From NCBI RefSeq assembly GCF_006175995.1, contig NZ_VDMB01000001.1, positions 1 through 64,000 of the forward strand: DNA of 64,000 nucleotides. The letters run 5' to 3'. A model generated the notes under the pieces. The model saw only the letters and a program-made list of their open reading frames with translations. It made no database searches and was not told where the DNA came from. Source of the DNA: Desulfobotulus mexicanus. Its GTDB lineage: Bacteria > Desulfobacterota > Desulfobacteria > Desulfobacterales > ASO4-4. A program made the translations under genes and the position numbers. Shown one piece after another: positions 55,463 to 64,000 of the stretch. Each line of letters starts with the position of its first letter. The first letter of the stretch is position 1.

Positions 55463-57263
55463 CCTGAAGATCCTTTCCGGAAAAAATCAGCGTAAAGGTA
55501 CTGCCCTGCCCGGGTATGGAAGAAACCACGATTTTTCCGCAGTGGGCTTCCATGATGTTGTGGGCAATGGCAAGGCCAAGGCCTGTGCCTGAAGACCGGG
55601 TGGTAAAATAGGGGTCAAAAATATGGGGCAGGGCATGTTCGTCAATACCTATACCCGTATCCCGTATTTCTATACAAACTTTTCCATCCAGAATAATATC
55701 TGTGACGGTCAGGGTTCCCCCGGTGTCTTTCATGGCATCCATGGCATTGAGAAAGAGATTCAAGAATACCTGCCGGATGCGGTCTTCGTCAAGGGACATG
55801 AGAAGATCTTTGGAAATCCGGTTTTCCGTGCCAAGTTTTGCATCGGCGGCAAGGGAGCCGACCAGCTGCAGTGTGGCTTCGACAAGGTCCCGAATACGGA
55901 TACAGCGTTTTGAGAGTACAACGGGTTTTGAAAAGTCCAGCAGCTGCCCTACTACCCGGTTCAGGCGGTCCACTTCCTGTATCATGATGTCGGCAATTCC
56001 GCTTTCTTCCGGATTATTTCCCTGTCTCTGGCGGAAAAGGGTGGCAAAACCTTTGATGGAGCTTAAGGGATTGCGGATTTCATGGGCAACGCCTGCTGCC
56101 AGTTTGCCAACGGTGACCAGGCGCTGGTTGCGCAGTATTTCCTTTCTCAGGGCATCTATTTCCGAGAGATCCCGGAGCAAAAGCATAATGCCGCCGGGTT
56201 CTTCTTCCGTATCCGGATAAATTCTCGAAAGGCCTGCTTCCAGATGCAGTGTTTTTTCCTTCAGTGTACAGGGTATTTCCCGGTAGAAGCCTTCCCCGTC
56301 CATAAGTGGGGAGCTGAAGTCCGCAGAGGCAAGAAAATCAAAAAGGGGTGCAGGAAGTACCTTTTTTGCAGGTGTGCCCGGTCGGGGAGGATCAATGCAG
56401 AGCAGTTTTTCTGCAAAGGGATTCAGGGTTTTAAGCATTAGTTTTTCATCAAAGGCCAGCAGCCCCATGGGCATGTTTTCCACCAGGTGGTTGGAAAAGG
56501 CCCTTACCCTGGACAAAGTGGTACGTGTCAGCTGAAAGCTCTGGAATAAAAGGATAAAAACAATGCCAGCAAAGCCCACAAGGAGCATCATGCCACTCAT
56601 GAGCAGGGAGTGCCACATGTCCGAGGTTCTGGCCCTTTCCACATTATGCATGTCCAGTCCGATGAAAATCATGAGGTTTTCCTGATTCAGCCGGGAGAGG
56701 GAACCCAGAGACGGGTCCATACTGGCCAGCATGCGGAGACGCTGCTGGATCAGGCTGTCTTCATTGGGGCTGGGAAGAAAGGGCCGGTACACCTCAAAAA
56801 CCGGGGGGTTGTCTCCGTTCTGGAGAATGCGCCAGTAGAGAATATTACGGGTACTGTCCGGATGTTCAATCCCTTCGCTCCGGATCTCGGGGGAGGGAGG
56901 CAGGAGGGCCTGCTGAATTTTCATGCCCACCCTTTCGGGCTGACTGTGGGCAATGATGCTGCCGTTTTCCCGGATGACAAAAAGATAGCGAATGTCAGGC
57001 TGCTTTGCGGTTTCCTCCAGAAGATGCTGCAGCCTGAATCCCTGCCAGTGAGCTGTGGCTATGCCCGTACGGGTGCCTGCTTCAAAGGCCCGGATCAGGG
57101 CGGCCCCCTTTTCCAGAAGCAGACGGTAGGCACTTTCCTTCTGACTCTGTATGGTATTGAAGGTGGCAAATCCCACCAGGGGGAAAAGAACGAGGGAGGC
57201 TCCGGCAACCACCCACGGGGGCAGAGAAGCCCAGAATCGTCCGGACAGCATTTCTTTACTCAT
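55434..57263 (-). CDS. ZraS-like membrane sensor histidine kinase
   Basis: A 609-residue kinase. Helix 1 (about 18-38) and helix 2 (about 220-242) enclose a periplasmic sensor of about 180 residues. A PAS-like domain starts near 265 (NMPMGLLAFDEKL). HisKA has the phospho-His394 in AAGVAHEIRNPLSS. The ATPase domain has NLFLNAMDAM (N box), DTGIGIDEHALPHIF (G1), FTTRSSGTGLGLAIAHN (G2). The architecture is like ZraS/HydH. Together with the overlapping regulator it forms a full two-component system; the stimulus is not determinable. Confidence 0.93.
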   Translation of the reverse strand: MSKEMLSGRFWASLPPWVVAGASLVLFPLVGFATFNTIQSQKESAYRLLLEKGAALIRAFEAGTRTGIATAHWQGFRLQHLLEETAKQPDIRYLFVIRENGSIIAHSQPERVGMKIQQALLPPSPEIRSEGIEHPDSTRNILYWRILQNGDNPPVFEVYRPFLPSPNEDSLIQQRLRMLASMDPSLGSLSRLNQENLMIFIGLDMHNVERARTSDMWHSLLMSGMMLLVGFAGIVFILLFQSFQLTRTTLSRVRAFSNHLVENMPMGLLAFDEKLMLKTLNPFAEKLLCIDPPRPGTPAKKVLPAPLFDFLASADFSSPLMDGEGFYREIPCTLKEKTLHLEAGLSRIYPDTEEEPGGIMLLLRDLSEIDALRKEILRNQRLVTVGKLAAGVAHEIRNPLSSIKGFATLFRQRQGNNPEESGIADIMIQEVDRLNRVVGQLLDFSKPVVLSKRCIRIRDLVEATLQLVGSLAADAKLGTENRISKDLLMSLDEDRIRQVFLNLFLNAMDAMKDTGGTLTVTDIILDGKVCIEIRDTGIGIDEHALPHIFDPYFTTRSSGTGLGLAIAHNIMEAHCGKIVVSSIPGQGSTFTLIFSGKDLQDASCHPHRG

Positions 57264-57379
57264 ATATATTCAATCCCGTCGGTCTTTTGTTTGCGTTCAG
57301 CAGCCTTTCTGAAGGCAGCAAAAATCAGACCATGGGAAAATACAGGAAATACGGTACTTTTATAGAATGCTTCGGATAT

Positions 57380-57424
57380 AAAATAGCCACAAGCATCCCT
57401 GGAAAGGGTTTTTGTGGCTATTTT
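57380..57424 (-). terminator. Terminator after chemoreceptor gene
   Basis: AAAATAGCCACAA and TTGTGGCTATTTT form an outer stem with an inner CCCT/AGGG stem, 29 bp after the MCP stop on the minus strand. Confidence 0.8.
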
Positions 57425-57452
57425 GTATCCATGGCGAGGCGTGGCTCAGGGG

Positions 57453-58970
57453 TCAGGATGCCACCAGTTTTTTAAGGGAAAGGGAGATGTCTGTCAGCTG
57501 ACCGGCGCGGGCATCTACGAGTTGACCATTTTCAGCCAGCTTGCGGCTGGTTTCCCGGATATCCCGTATATTATCCGTAATGGAGGCAGCATTCCGGGCA
57601 TTCTGACTCACCCTTGCATTCACTTCTTCCACACCTGCCGTGGCCTGGCCGATGTGAACGGCAATTTCCTGCATGGTCACGGACTGTTCCTCAACGGCGG
57701 AGGCAATGGCACAGACCCCTTCGTTGGCTTCGTGGACAACGGTGGAAATTTCCCGGATGTCGGCGATGCTTACATTGGTGGCATTCTGAATTTCTTCAAT
57801 CTGCCTGCGGATATCCAGGGTGGCATCGGCAGTCTGTCTGGCCAGATTTTTGATTTCATTGGCCACAACGGCAAAGCCCTTGCCTGCCTCACCGGCTCTG
57901 GCAGCCTCTATGGTGGCATTGAGGGCAAGGAGGTTGGTCTGTTCGGAAATTTCCGTAATGACTTCAGTGATTTTTCCTATGGCTTCAGCCCCATGACCCA
58001 GTGCTCTGATTTTTTCCGTGGAAAGGGAGGCTTTTTTTACCGCTTCTTCCGTAACCTGGCTGGCTCCCTGGGTATTTTGGGCAATTTCCTGAATCGTGCT
58101 GGTCATTTCTTCCACGGCTGAGGCGATGGAGCTGAGGTTGGCCGTGGCCTGATCCATGGCTGCGGCAACACTCTGGATATTCTCCCCCATGGTTTCTGTG
58201 GCAGAGGTGACATTCTCAGCCTTGCTGGAAAGGGCTTCAGTGTCTTCTGCTGTTTCACCGGAGATATCCTTTAATTCCATGGCCGCATGGCCAAGGTTTT
58301 CGGCCTTTTCCTTCATGGCTTCAAAAATTTTTTCCAGCTGTTTTCCCTGCTCTGCTATCTGTGTCTTGTCTTTGATACCTGTCCAGTACCAGCTGTGGTT
58401 GGAGCGGGTCACCATGAGGAGCATGGCGGAAAAAAAGCCAAGGAAGATGGCAAAGGCAAGGGACACGGAATCCCCGTGGATCAGGCCCCAGAGGATACTG
58501 GGCGCAATGACCAGCACAACAAAAATAAGGGCAGCAGACAGTCTGGGGGACATGGATGAGGTGGCTCCGGAAGCCAGCCCGCAGAGGGACAGCACCGCAA
58601 GGAGGGATACCCATTCAATGCCGTAGTGCTGGAGGGAAATGAATCCCAGGAGGCCCCACAAAAAAGCGACGCTGTAATTGCCGAAAAGAAAAAGGCTGTG
58701 CCACAGGGCTGGTGCGCTGTCATAGGATTCCGCTGTTTTTCTGGATACGATGAAGCGAAGGGGTGTTATCAGAACAACCCCTGCGGTGAGCATCCAGAAA
58801 AAAGCAGGCAGATCCTGATTGATGGGGGTAAGAAAGTAAAAGAGAAGCAGACCCATGGGATAGGCGGCAATGGAAGATCTGGATCTGGCAGCCAGTTCCA
58901 GATCGGCTTCCCGCCGGTGCTTTTCCTTAAAAGATCTGCTGATTTTTTCCGTATTTGCTGAATCGTTCAT
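57453..58970 (-). CDS. Methyl-accepting chemotaxis protein with multi-pass membrane domain
   Basis: A 505-residue receptor. Residues 35-195 have about six hydrophobic helices and no large periplasmic loop (MASE-like), unlike the usual two-helix receptors. The cytoplasmic part is a long coiled coil with the MCP signalling tip [33 protein letters not shown]-like sequence near 375-400, and candidate methylation sites in [16 protein letters not shown]. There is no HAMP domain. The C terminus lacks the CheR-binding NWETF. The start at 58970 follows AGGAGA; an ATG nine codons upstream is weaker. The signal sensed is probably membrane-based (redox, lipid or small hydrophobic). Confidence 0.9.
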   Translation of the reverse strand: MNDSANTEKISRSFKEKHRREADLELAARSRSSIAAYPMGLLLFYFLTPINQDLPAFFWMLTAGVVLITPLRFIVSRKTAESYDSAPALWHSLFLFGNYSVAFLWGLLGFISLQHYGIEWVSLLAVLSLCGLASGATSSMSPRLSAALIFVVLVIAPSILWGLIHGDSVSLAFAIFLGFFSAMLLMVTRSNHSWYWTGIKDKTQIAEQGKQLEKIFEAMKEKAENLGHAAMELKDISGETAEDTEALSSKAENVTSATETMGENIQSVAAAMDQATANLSSIASAVEEMTSTIQEIAQNTQGASQVTEEAVKKASLSTEKIRALGHGAEAIGKITEVITEISEQTNLLALNATIEAARAGEAGKGFAVVANEIKNLARQTADATLDIRRQIEEIQNATNVSIADIREISTVVHEANEGVCAIASAVEEQSVTMQEIAVHIGQATAGVEEVNARVSQNARNAASITDNIRDIRETSRKLAENGQLVDARAGQLTDISLSLKKLVAS

Positions 58971-59066
58971 TTTCTTGTCTCCTGATATGTCATTCATTGT
59001 TTGAATGCAGCCTTATGGCAAATTCGTCATATCAGGGCAAGGGTTTTATTGAATGGTTGGTTTACG

Positions 59067-59162
59067 GGCAGGGGCAAGGCCTGGGCTTCGGGAGCCTCAG
59101 CCACCGGCTTTCGAAGCCCAGTACGGGGCCGCACACAGACGCAAGGTCTGCTCCTGTTAAGT
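59067..59162. repeat. Imperfect palindrome beside repeat copy C
   Basis: GGGCTTCG and CGAAGCCC flank a 21-base centre, and outer arms GGGCAGGGGCAAGG and GCAAGGTCTGCTCC are loosely inverted. The right end resembles 14240-14260. It lies directly next to the larger palindromic repeat and may be an independent short element. Confidence 0.45.
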
Positions 59163-59173
59163 TCTTTTGTAGT

Positions 59174-59511
59174 TGTTCAGCATAATTTTTCAGGTACCAT
59201 ACCTGCCAGACAGATGCACAGGCACCCAAGCTATTTGCCCGTGACGCAATCTTATTCGGAAGCTTTTTGTCCTGTGCGGAAGCGGCAAAAACTCGCCGCC
59301 ACAGGCAGGGTAAGCTTTTTTATTACTATAGCAGGCTTGAACACGCTGCCTTTGTGGCGGCTCAGACAGTTTGCCGCTTCTTTCGCACAGGCCTGCAAAG
59401 CTTTGGTCCGAAACGATTGCAACGTCACTTTCAAATAGCCAGGGTGCCTTGCAACACTTCGAATCTGCTGCAATTACAGCATTAGAATTTCAGAATAAAC
59501 TGTGCTGAACA
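59174..59511 (-). repeat. Interspersed palindromic repeat, copy C (full length)
   Basis: The longest copy. The core 59221-59448 begins GGCACCCAAGCTATTTG and ends CAAATAGCCAGGGTGCC, and the arms continue pairing inward through CCTGTGCGGAAGCGGCAAA / TTTGCCGCTTCTTTCGCACAGG and GCCGCCACAGGCAG / CTGCCTTTGTGGCGGC to an AT-rich loop near 59315-59340. Outer ends TGTTCAGCATAA and TGTGCTGAACA are also inverted. The 13-bp direct repeat GTTCTTTTGTAGT at 59161 and 59517 flanks the element, like a target-site duplication. No protein is encoded. Relatives are copies A and B. Confidence 0.85.
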
Positions 59512-59546
59512 GTCACGTTCTTTTGTAGTCTCACAGACCCATCCTT

Positions 59547-62500
59547 TTAGTCCCTGTCTATATCCAGACGCAGCCCCGTATCTGTAGGAGGCTTTGCCTT
59601 TTTCTGCCATAGCTCCCCTGTTGTCAGGGCCTGCCATGCCCACGGCGCCCAGGAAAGAATCCGGCCAGCCAGCCAGAGTGCCCAGGCAAACATCAGCACA
59701 CGCCAGAAAAAGATGGGCATGGTGAAAACGCCTGCTGAGGGCAGGAGGCCATCACTGCGGTCTGCCGTCCAGCGCAGAAGCCCTGTGTGGGAACCGTTGC
59801 CTGCAATCTGCATATCTGGGATGCCCAGCAGACCGTTGCGGACCCCTTCCAGAAGCAGCAGGGCCATGGTGACAAGCAAAAGCCCCAGACCACACTGCCA
59901 GAGGTTGTGCAGCGATCCCATGGGAACGTTTTGCCTGCTGCGCCAGTCAAAGATGAAAAAGCCTGCACCCAGAATCAGCACGGCAAAGGGGGAAAGGGAA
60001 ACGATTCCCAGACCCAGAAGCAGCCAGTCCCTTGTTCTGAGTGGTGATTTTTCCGGTCTGAAGCTGAGCAGGGCCGTTGCCGTCAGCACCAGAAAAATCC
60101 AGCCCCAGATGCGGACTCCCGGTCCCAGAAGCGGACCATAGGTCCAGAGCAGCCACTGATTTCTTTCCAGATGGATTTCCTGGGTAATGTTGGCCGTGGG
60201 CATGGCCATGTCCATTTTTGGCATGGAAAGAATGCGTGGCCGCCACAGGTTTTTTTTCTGCTCTTCCATTTCCCATATCAGCTGAATTCTGTGGGTGCCC
60301 GGTGTCAGGGGAAGCAGCAGGCCTTCTTTTTCTCCGGGAAGGGGCTGCTGTTCTCCGTTGATGCGGATTTCTTTGATTATGGCCCCTTCCGGATTCTTTA
60401 CAGGATGCAAAAAGGCCTTGCCGGAACGGATCGCTGCTTCCAGGGTTAGTCTCCTGCGCTCCCTGCCGTCTTCAAGTTTCAGAAAAACATTCTCCGCCGT
60501 GCGTGTGGGACCGGGTGCAGGCTCCATGGCAGTGAGGGAAAGGATCAGGCTTTCACCGGGAAGGGGCGTCCATACAAGGCCTCTGCCCGAGGGTCTTGGT
60601 GCCGCCGGGGTTCCGGACCATGAAAGGTGTCGGTCCGTGTCTCCGTGTACTTCCCATGTTTCTGAAAAAAGAAGGGTTTCTGCTGCAAAAAGCTTAATGC
60701 TGTCTTCTTCGGGAAGGCGGCTTTCCCAGACAATGCGCTGCCTGTGGCGGGGGATGGGAATTTCCACATGCCCGTCCCGTACGGTAAAACCATCGCTGAT
60801 TACCGTTTCTCCGGAGATCAGGGGAATGCGCATACTGCCGGAAACAAGGCCTGGATAGGGTCGTATGACTTCGGTTCTGACCTGCCAGTAGCGGTCTCTG
60901 CTTATGATTCTTTTCACCTGCACAAAGGCTTTCAGTTCCGGGGATGCATCTTCAGGGATGTCTTCGGCTCTGCTGTGTGCGGGCGTGAAGGTGAGGCTGC
61001 CACGCACCCTTCCTGCGGCATCCAGTCCTTCAATGTTCCAGTCCGGCGCTTTAAGCATGAGGCTGTCCGGCGGCATGGGAAAATGTATGCGGAATCGTTT
61101 TTCCGGCAATGCCCCTTGAATGCGGAGCTTGTGGATACCCGCTTCCATGGCAATGTGATTTTTTCCCTGCCAGAGCAGAAGGGAGGTTTTTTCCCCGTTC
61201 AGCAGGGTTTCAAAGGAAGGAAGGCTTTCATCGGTGGCGGGTATGGGAAAGGCCAGCTTTTTACCCGCATGGATTTCCATTTCCAGGACAAACCCGGGAT
61301 TTTCTGCCTCGGGATGATCCAGTACAAGGCTTGCGGGACCGCTTCTGGCACAGTGGGGATCACAGAGGTTTTCCGTCTGTAGTCTTTTTTTTAAGTCTTC
61401 CAGCATCCATTCCGGAGGAAATTCAGCCCTGACTCCCGTGGCGGGAATGAAAACCAGAAGAAAAAGAAGGGAGGCCGCACTTTTACCCGCAGAGGATATT
61501 TTATAGGGGAATCCAGCAGCCAGACGGCCCAGAACCAGCAGGACAAAGCCGACCCGGAGCAGAGCCGCAAGGGAAGCCGCCAGGGGCGGTATCAGATAAA
61601 AAACAAGGCTGTGGGAAGATCCGCTAAAGCCAGTATGTACAGGGATGCTCCGCCATTGCCAGGCAGGAACACCGGGACCTGTCTGGGTGACGGCCGGGGC
61701 TTTGGGCGCAGGTTCCTGCGCATAATATTGTTTTCCCGTATCCTGTCTGCTGAAGGCCTGCATGGGGGCTTCTCCTGCCTCCATGGCTAGGTTGGGAAGG
61801 GCATCGGCTACCATGGCTTTTTCCTGTGTCATGGTTTCGCTTCTCAATGTTCTGAGGGGGGCCTGATGGCCTGTCCTTGTGGAAGGGGCCTTATCCAGCC
61901 TTTCCAGCTGGGGATAGATGGCCGTACGGATCTGATCCGCAGCATAGGGGAGGGCCACAAGGCCTGCCGTAAGGAGCAGAAAAACATGGATTCCCGAGAG
62001 AATCACAAGGCCTGCGGGTGGTATGTTTTTCCGGGCAAGGGCGTATTTTCCCAGGGCTGCCGTGGCCGCCAGGCCGAACCAGAAGAAAAGGGGCAGGGGA
62101 AAGCTGTGGTGGAAGAGGGCGATGGCAAGGCCGAAGCCAATGCCCCAGGTCATGCCCCAGATACGCAGGGCCACGCCGGAGAGCATGACCAGAAAAAAGA
62201 GATCCAGCAGGGTCCATCGGGAAGTAAAGCTGTCGTCCATGGCTGTTTTTCCGCCCTGTATGCCTGCCAGATGCCAGCCCGGAGGCAGATGCAGGGTGAT
62301 ATCCGTCTGCTCATGTCGGTGCTGCCATCCCCCAGAAAGGGGAGTGCCGGAGAGTTTTTCATCCATGCGGCTTAGGGCCGTAAGGGAAAGGGGACCCGGT
62401 GGCAGTTCAATGCCCTGCAGGCTGTCCTGCAGGGTGATCATGCGATCCTGTTCATTGAGGGTGATGAGACCCGGCAGGAGCGGGCCTTTTGTATCCATGC

Positions 62501-63656
62501 CCATATAGCGGCGGGTATTGAGGGTACCCGTGAGCTGATCCCGCACCGTGGCTCCTTTTCCGTCAAAGTCCAGCCAGATGTCCCGTTTCAGCCTGATCCT
62601 GTCCTCTGCGGGCTGCTGCCGGGTTTCCCGGATGGCAAGTCCGGGGCTGGCATCTGCTGCCATACGGTAGGCGGCATGGTGTTTCCAGGCATCGGGCAGT
62701 GGGGTCTGTCTGGGATCTACGGACTGCCCGCCCATAAGCTCTGCGGCCCTCAGTTCCGGTGCTGGAACAAAAACCCAGAGTTCGTCTTCCGTGCGACCGG
62801 GCAGGCGTAATTTTGTATCCGATCCGGATATCAGGTGCACAAGGCGGATGGTGAAATTGCCGGGCCGAAGATCCATGATAAGGCCCTCTTTCATACCCGG
62901 TTTCAGGGGCAGGGGACTGTCCACAGATACAAGGGAGGCGTGTTCCGGCATGGACACGGCCAGTTTCTCCTGACGGGGGCTTCCTGAAACAGCCAGCTGT
63001 ATCAGTGTTTCCAGTTCCAGAGGGTGACCATCCTTAAGCTTTCTGAAGATGCGCATCTCCGTCTGGCCCTGATTTGTTTCTTCTCTGGCAGCCGGAGGGG
63101 CCTTCAGCCAGAGCCTGCCCCTGGCATCCCTTTGCAGCTTATGGAGGGTTTTCTGGTTTTTCTGCACCTGTATCAGGGATATTTCATGGGGCAGGGCCAG
63201 GGTGTCGGGAAGGGTACGCCATGCAAACTCACCTTTTATAATATGGCTCCCCGGCTCAAGGTAGATGACGGGCCGGTTTTTTTCCAGAAGCACCGGCTGT
63301 TCCCTTCCATTGACCATCACCCTTCGGGGCATCTCTGCGGCGTCTCCGGGAAGGGGTACGGCACCTTCAAACAATACATCCCAGCCAATGGTAAAATGGC
63401 CGCCCTTTTCTTCCAGTTTAAGGCTAAGGGGACCGGGCCAGATACAGAGGGTTTCAGCCGGATTTCCAGCAGTCTGGGGACAGAAGCTTGCTCTGTCCTG
63501 TTTTTGCACCCATGGCACCCAGGGTTTCAGGGCTTCCGGGATGTTTTCCGGGCTGCGGGCCTGCACACCGGATAAGGGAAAAAAGACAAGCATGGAAAGG
63601 GAAAGGCAGAAAAGGAAGATGGGGAAAGGGCTTTTTTGGGACGGGCAGGTGTGCAT
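59547..63656 (-). CDS. Very large exported/membrane protein, function unknown
   Basis: A 1369-residue protein that I do not recognise by name; similar very large hypothetical proteins are known in Proteobacteria. Signal peptide: residues 1-34 (ends GVQARS). The chain seems two-fold repeated: strand-rich periplasmic modules near 35-460 and 770-1200 share the pattern C..C, VNG/LNGE, LEPG-H-I-G. Hydrophobic helix groups lie at about 475-590, 695-760 and 1220-1345. A low-complexity A/P/Q-rich linker is at about 600-680. AAGGAG precedes the start. It is divergent from nothing; the partial gene at 63815 is on the same strand upstream. Confidence 0.75.
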   Translation of the reverse strand: MHTCPSQKSPFPIFLFCLSLSMLVFFPLSGVQARSPENIPEALKPWVPWVQKQDRASFCPQTAGNPAETLCIWPGPLSLKLEEKGGHFTIGWDVLFEGAVPLPGDAAEMPRRVMVNGREQPVLLEKNRPVIYLEPGSHIIKGEFAWRTLPDTLALPHEISLIQVQKNQKTLHKLQRDARGRLWLKAPPAAREETNQGQTEMRIFRKLKDGHPLELETLIQLAVSGSPRQEKLAVSMPEHASLVSVDSPLPLKPGMKEGLIMDLRPGNFTIRLVHLISGSDTKLRLPGRTEDELWVFVPAPELRAAELMGGQSVDPRQTPLPDAWKHHAAYRMAADASPGLAIRETRQQPAEDRIRLKRDIWLDFDGKGATVRDQLTGTLNTRRYMGMDTKGPLLPGLITLNEQDRMITLQDSLQGIELPPGPLSLTALSRMDEKLSGTPLSGGWQHRHEQTDITLHLPPGWHLAGIQGGKTAMDDSFTSRWTLLDLFFLVMLSGVALRIWGMTWGIGFGLAIALFHHSFPLPLFFWFGLAATAALGKYALARKNIPPAGLVILSGIHVFLLLTAGLVALPYAADQIRTAIYPQLERLDKAPSTRTGHQAPLRTLRSETMTQEKAMVADALPNLAMEAGEAPMQAFSRQDTGKQYYAQEPAPKAPAVTQTGPGVPAWQWRSIPVHTGFSGSSHSLVFYLIPPLAASLAALLRVGFVLLVLGRLAAGFPYKISSAGKSAASLLFLLVFIPATGVRAEFPPEWMLEDLKKRLQTENLCDPHCARSGPASLVLDHPEAENPGFVLEMEIHAGKKLAFPIPATDESLPSFETLLNGEKTSLLLWQGKNHIAMEAGIHKLRIQGALPEKRFRIHFPMPPDSLMLKAPDWNIEGLDAAGRVRGSLTFTPAHSRAEDIPEDASPELKAFVQVKRIISRDRYWQVRTEVIRPYPGLVSGSMRIPLISGETVISDGFTVRDGHVEIPIPRHRQRIVWESRLPEEDSIKLFAAETLLFSETWEVHGDTDRHLSWSGTPAAPRPSGRGLVWTPLPGESLILSLTAMEPAPGPTRTAENVFLKLEDGRERRRLTLEAAIRSGKAFLHPVKNPEGAIIKEIRINGEQQPLPGEKEGLLLPLTPGTHRIQLIWEMEEQKKNLWRPRILSMPKMDMAMPTANITQEIHLERNQWLLWTYGPLLGPGVRIWGWIFLVLTATALLSFRPEKSPLRTRDWLLLGLGIVSLSPFAVLILGAGFFIFDWRSRQNVPMGSLHNLWQCGLGLLLVTMALLLLEGVRNGLLGIPDMQIAGNGSHTGLLRWTADRSDGLLPSAGVFTMPIFFWRVLMFAWALWLAGRILSWAPWAWQALTTGELWQKKAKPPTDTGLRLDIDRD

Positions 63657-63814
63657 GGTTTTCTCCTTTAAAAGAATCCGGTGGGACTACGGAGAGTTTA
63701 TGGAATGAATTCAAAATTTGACTGTCAGGATATGATATTTTTATATTTTTTAAAACCTTGAACTGAAAGGATAAAGATCGTTTTTGAGACTGGAATCGGT
63801 ACTTGTTATGTGTT

Positions 63815-64000
63815 TCAAGGTATATTGCCCTTCAGAAAAGCGGCCCTCTGTGAAGGGCTGGCAAGATTGAGGGAAAAGGAGCGGAACTGTCCGAAACGGT
63901 AAACTGCGGCGGGTACAACCCCTGTGGCGGATGGCGGATATTCCCATAAAATCAGGTCGCCCTGGGGATTGGTAAAACCCTCATCTCTGGTGTGGAAGAT
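63815..64000 (-). CDS. 3' end of a gene entering from the right edge
   Basis: The minus strand reads open from the window edge for 61 codons and stops with TGA at 63815. It contains NPQGDLILWEYPPSATGVVP and AAVYRFGQFRSF. It has normal codon usage and no family that I recognise. It ends 158 bp before the large membrane protein, so both may belong to one operon. Confidence 0.6.
   Translation of the reverse strand: MFHTRDEGFTNPQGDLILWEYPPSATGVVPAAVYRFGQFRSFSLNLASPSQRAAFLKGNIP

Noticed and set aside
59174-59511. CRISPR array or integron attC site as explanation for the repeat region
   Set aside because: There is one long palindrome, not regularly spaced direct repeats with spacers, and no integrase or cassette genes lie nearby.
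63750-63947. Minus-strand frame of 65 codons near the right edge
   Set aside because: A different frame on the same strand (63815-64000) reads open from the window edge with better protein character, so this one is probably spurious.

Overview
The window looks like a chromosomal segment of a salt-adapted, anaerobic Gram-negative bacterium, most likely a Desulfobacterota (Desulfobacterales-type, Desulfobotulus-like) species. This is inferred from protein flavour, not from a search. The pointers are a complete ectoine operon with its own aspartokinase, outer-membrane proteins (a FadL-type channel and a porin-like barrel), an apolipoprotein N-acyltransferase, a ZraSR-like two-component pair, and several large conserved-hypothetical proteins. 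Most genes are core housekeeping genes. Accessory material is concentrated at the left edge, around 7-14 kb, in the intergenic repeats, and in a few very large unknown proteins.

Left edge to 7 kb: the 5' end of an IS701-like transposase runs off the window. It is followed by an arsR-acr3 arsenite module, a thioredoxin-like protein overlapping a VKOR-DsbA fusion, and a 1034-residue unknown protein that joins a PHP-like cytosolic part to a membrane part. 7-14 kb: a zeta-toxin-like kinase with a small overlapping downstream partner, a frameshifted EF-hand/DUF4384-type remnant, and the minus-strand ectoine cluster ask-yitT-ectA-ectB-ectC. A promoter overlapped by a near-perfect palindrome lies upstream of ectA, and a shortened copy of an interspersed hairpin repeat lies between ectB and ectC.

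14-24 kb: hemC, an amidohydrolase, trmL, a DUF1007 + NicO metal-transport pair, an HD-ThiL fusion coupled to prfB (with the classical +1 frameshift site) and lnt, a STAS protein, tRNA-Pro and a lipoprotein-like amidase. 24-37 kb: the protein quality-control run tig-clpP-clpX-lon, tRNA-Val and tRNA-Asp, a radical SAM protein, a class A penicillin-binding protein, hisI-engB-era-HNH and a small HTH-like unknown protein.

37-48 kb: the FadL-like channel, a secreted FG-GAP/VCBS-like protein, a porin-like barrel, gatB, a DUF2065 protein, and the queuosine genes queA and tgt. 48-57 kb: an aminotransferase, a translationally coupled ThiB/ThiP/ThiQ-type ABC importer, two tandem MntP-like exporters and a ZraSR-like two-component system facing them. 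57-64 kb: a chemoreceptor with a multi-pass membrane input domain, a complex repeat region, a 1369-residue exported/membrane protein with apparent internal duplication, and the 3' end of a further minus-strand gene.

The most unusual non-coding signal is a family of about 230-bp (up to about 340-bp) palindromic repeats. Copies lie at 9231-9412 (internally deleted, inside the ectoine operon), 46165-46393 and 59174-59511. No CRISPR array, complete IS, prophage or rRNA was seen.
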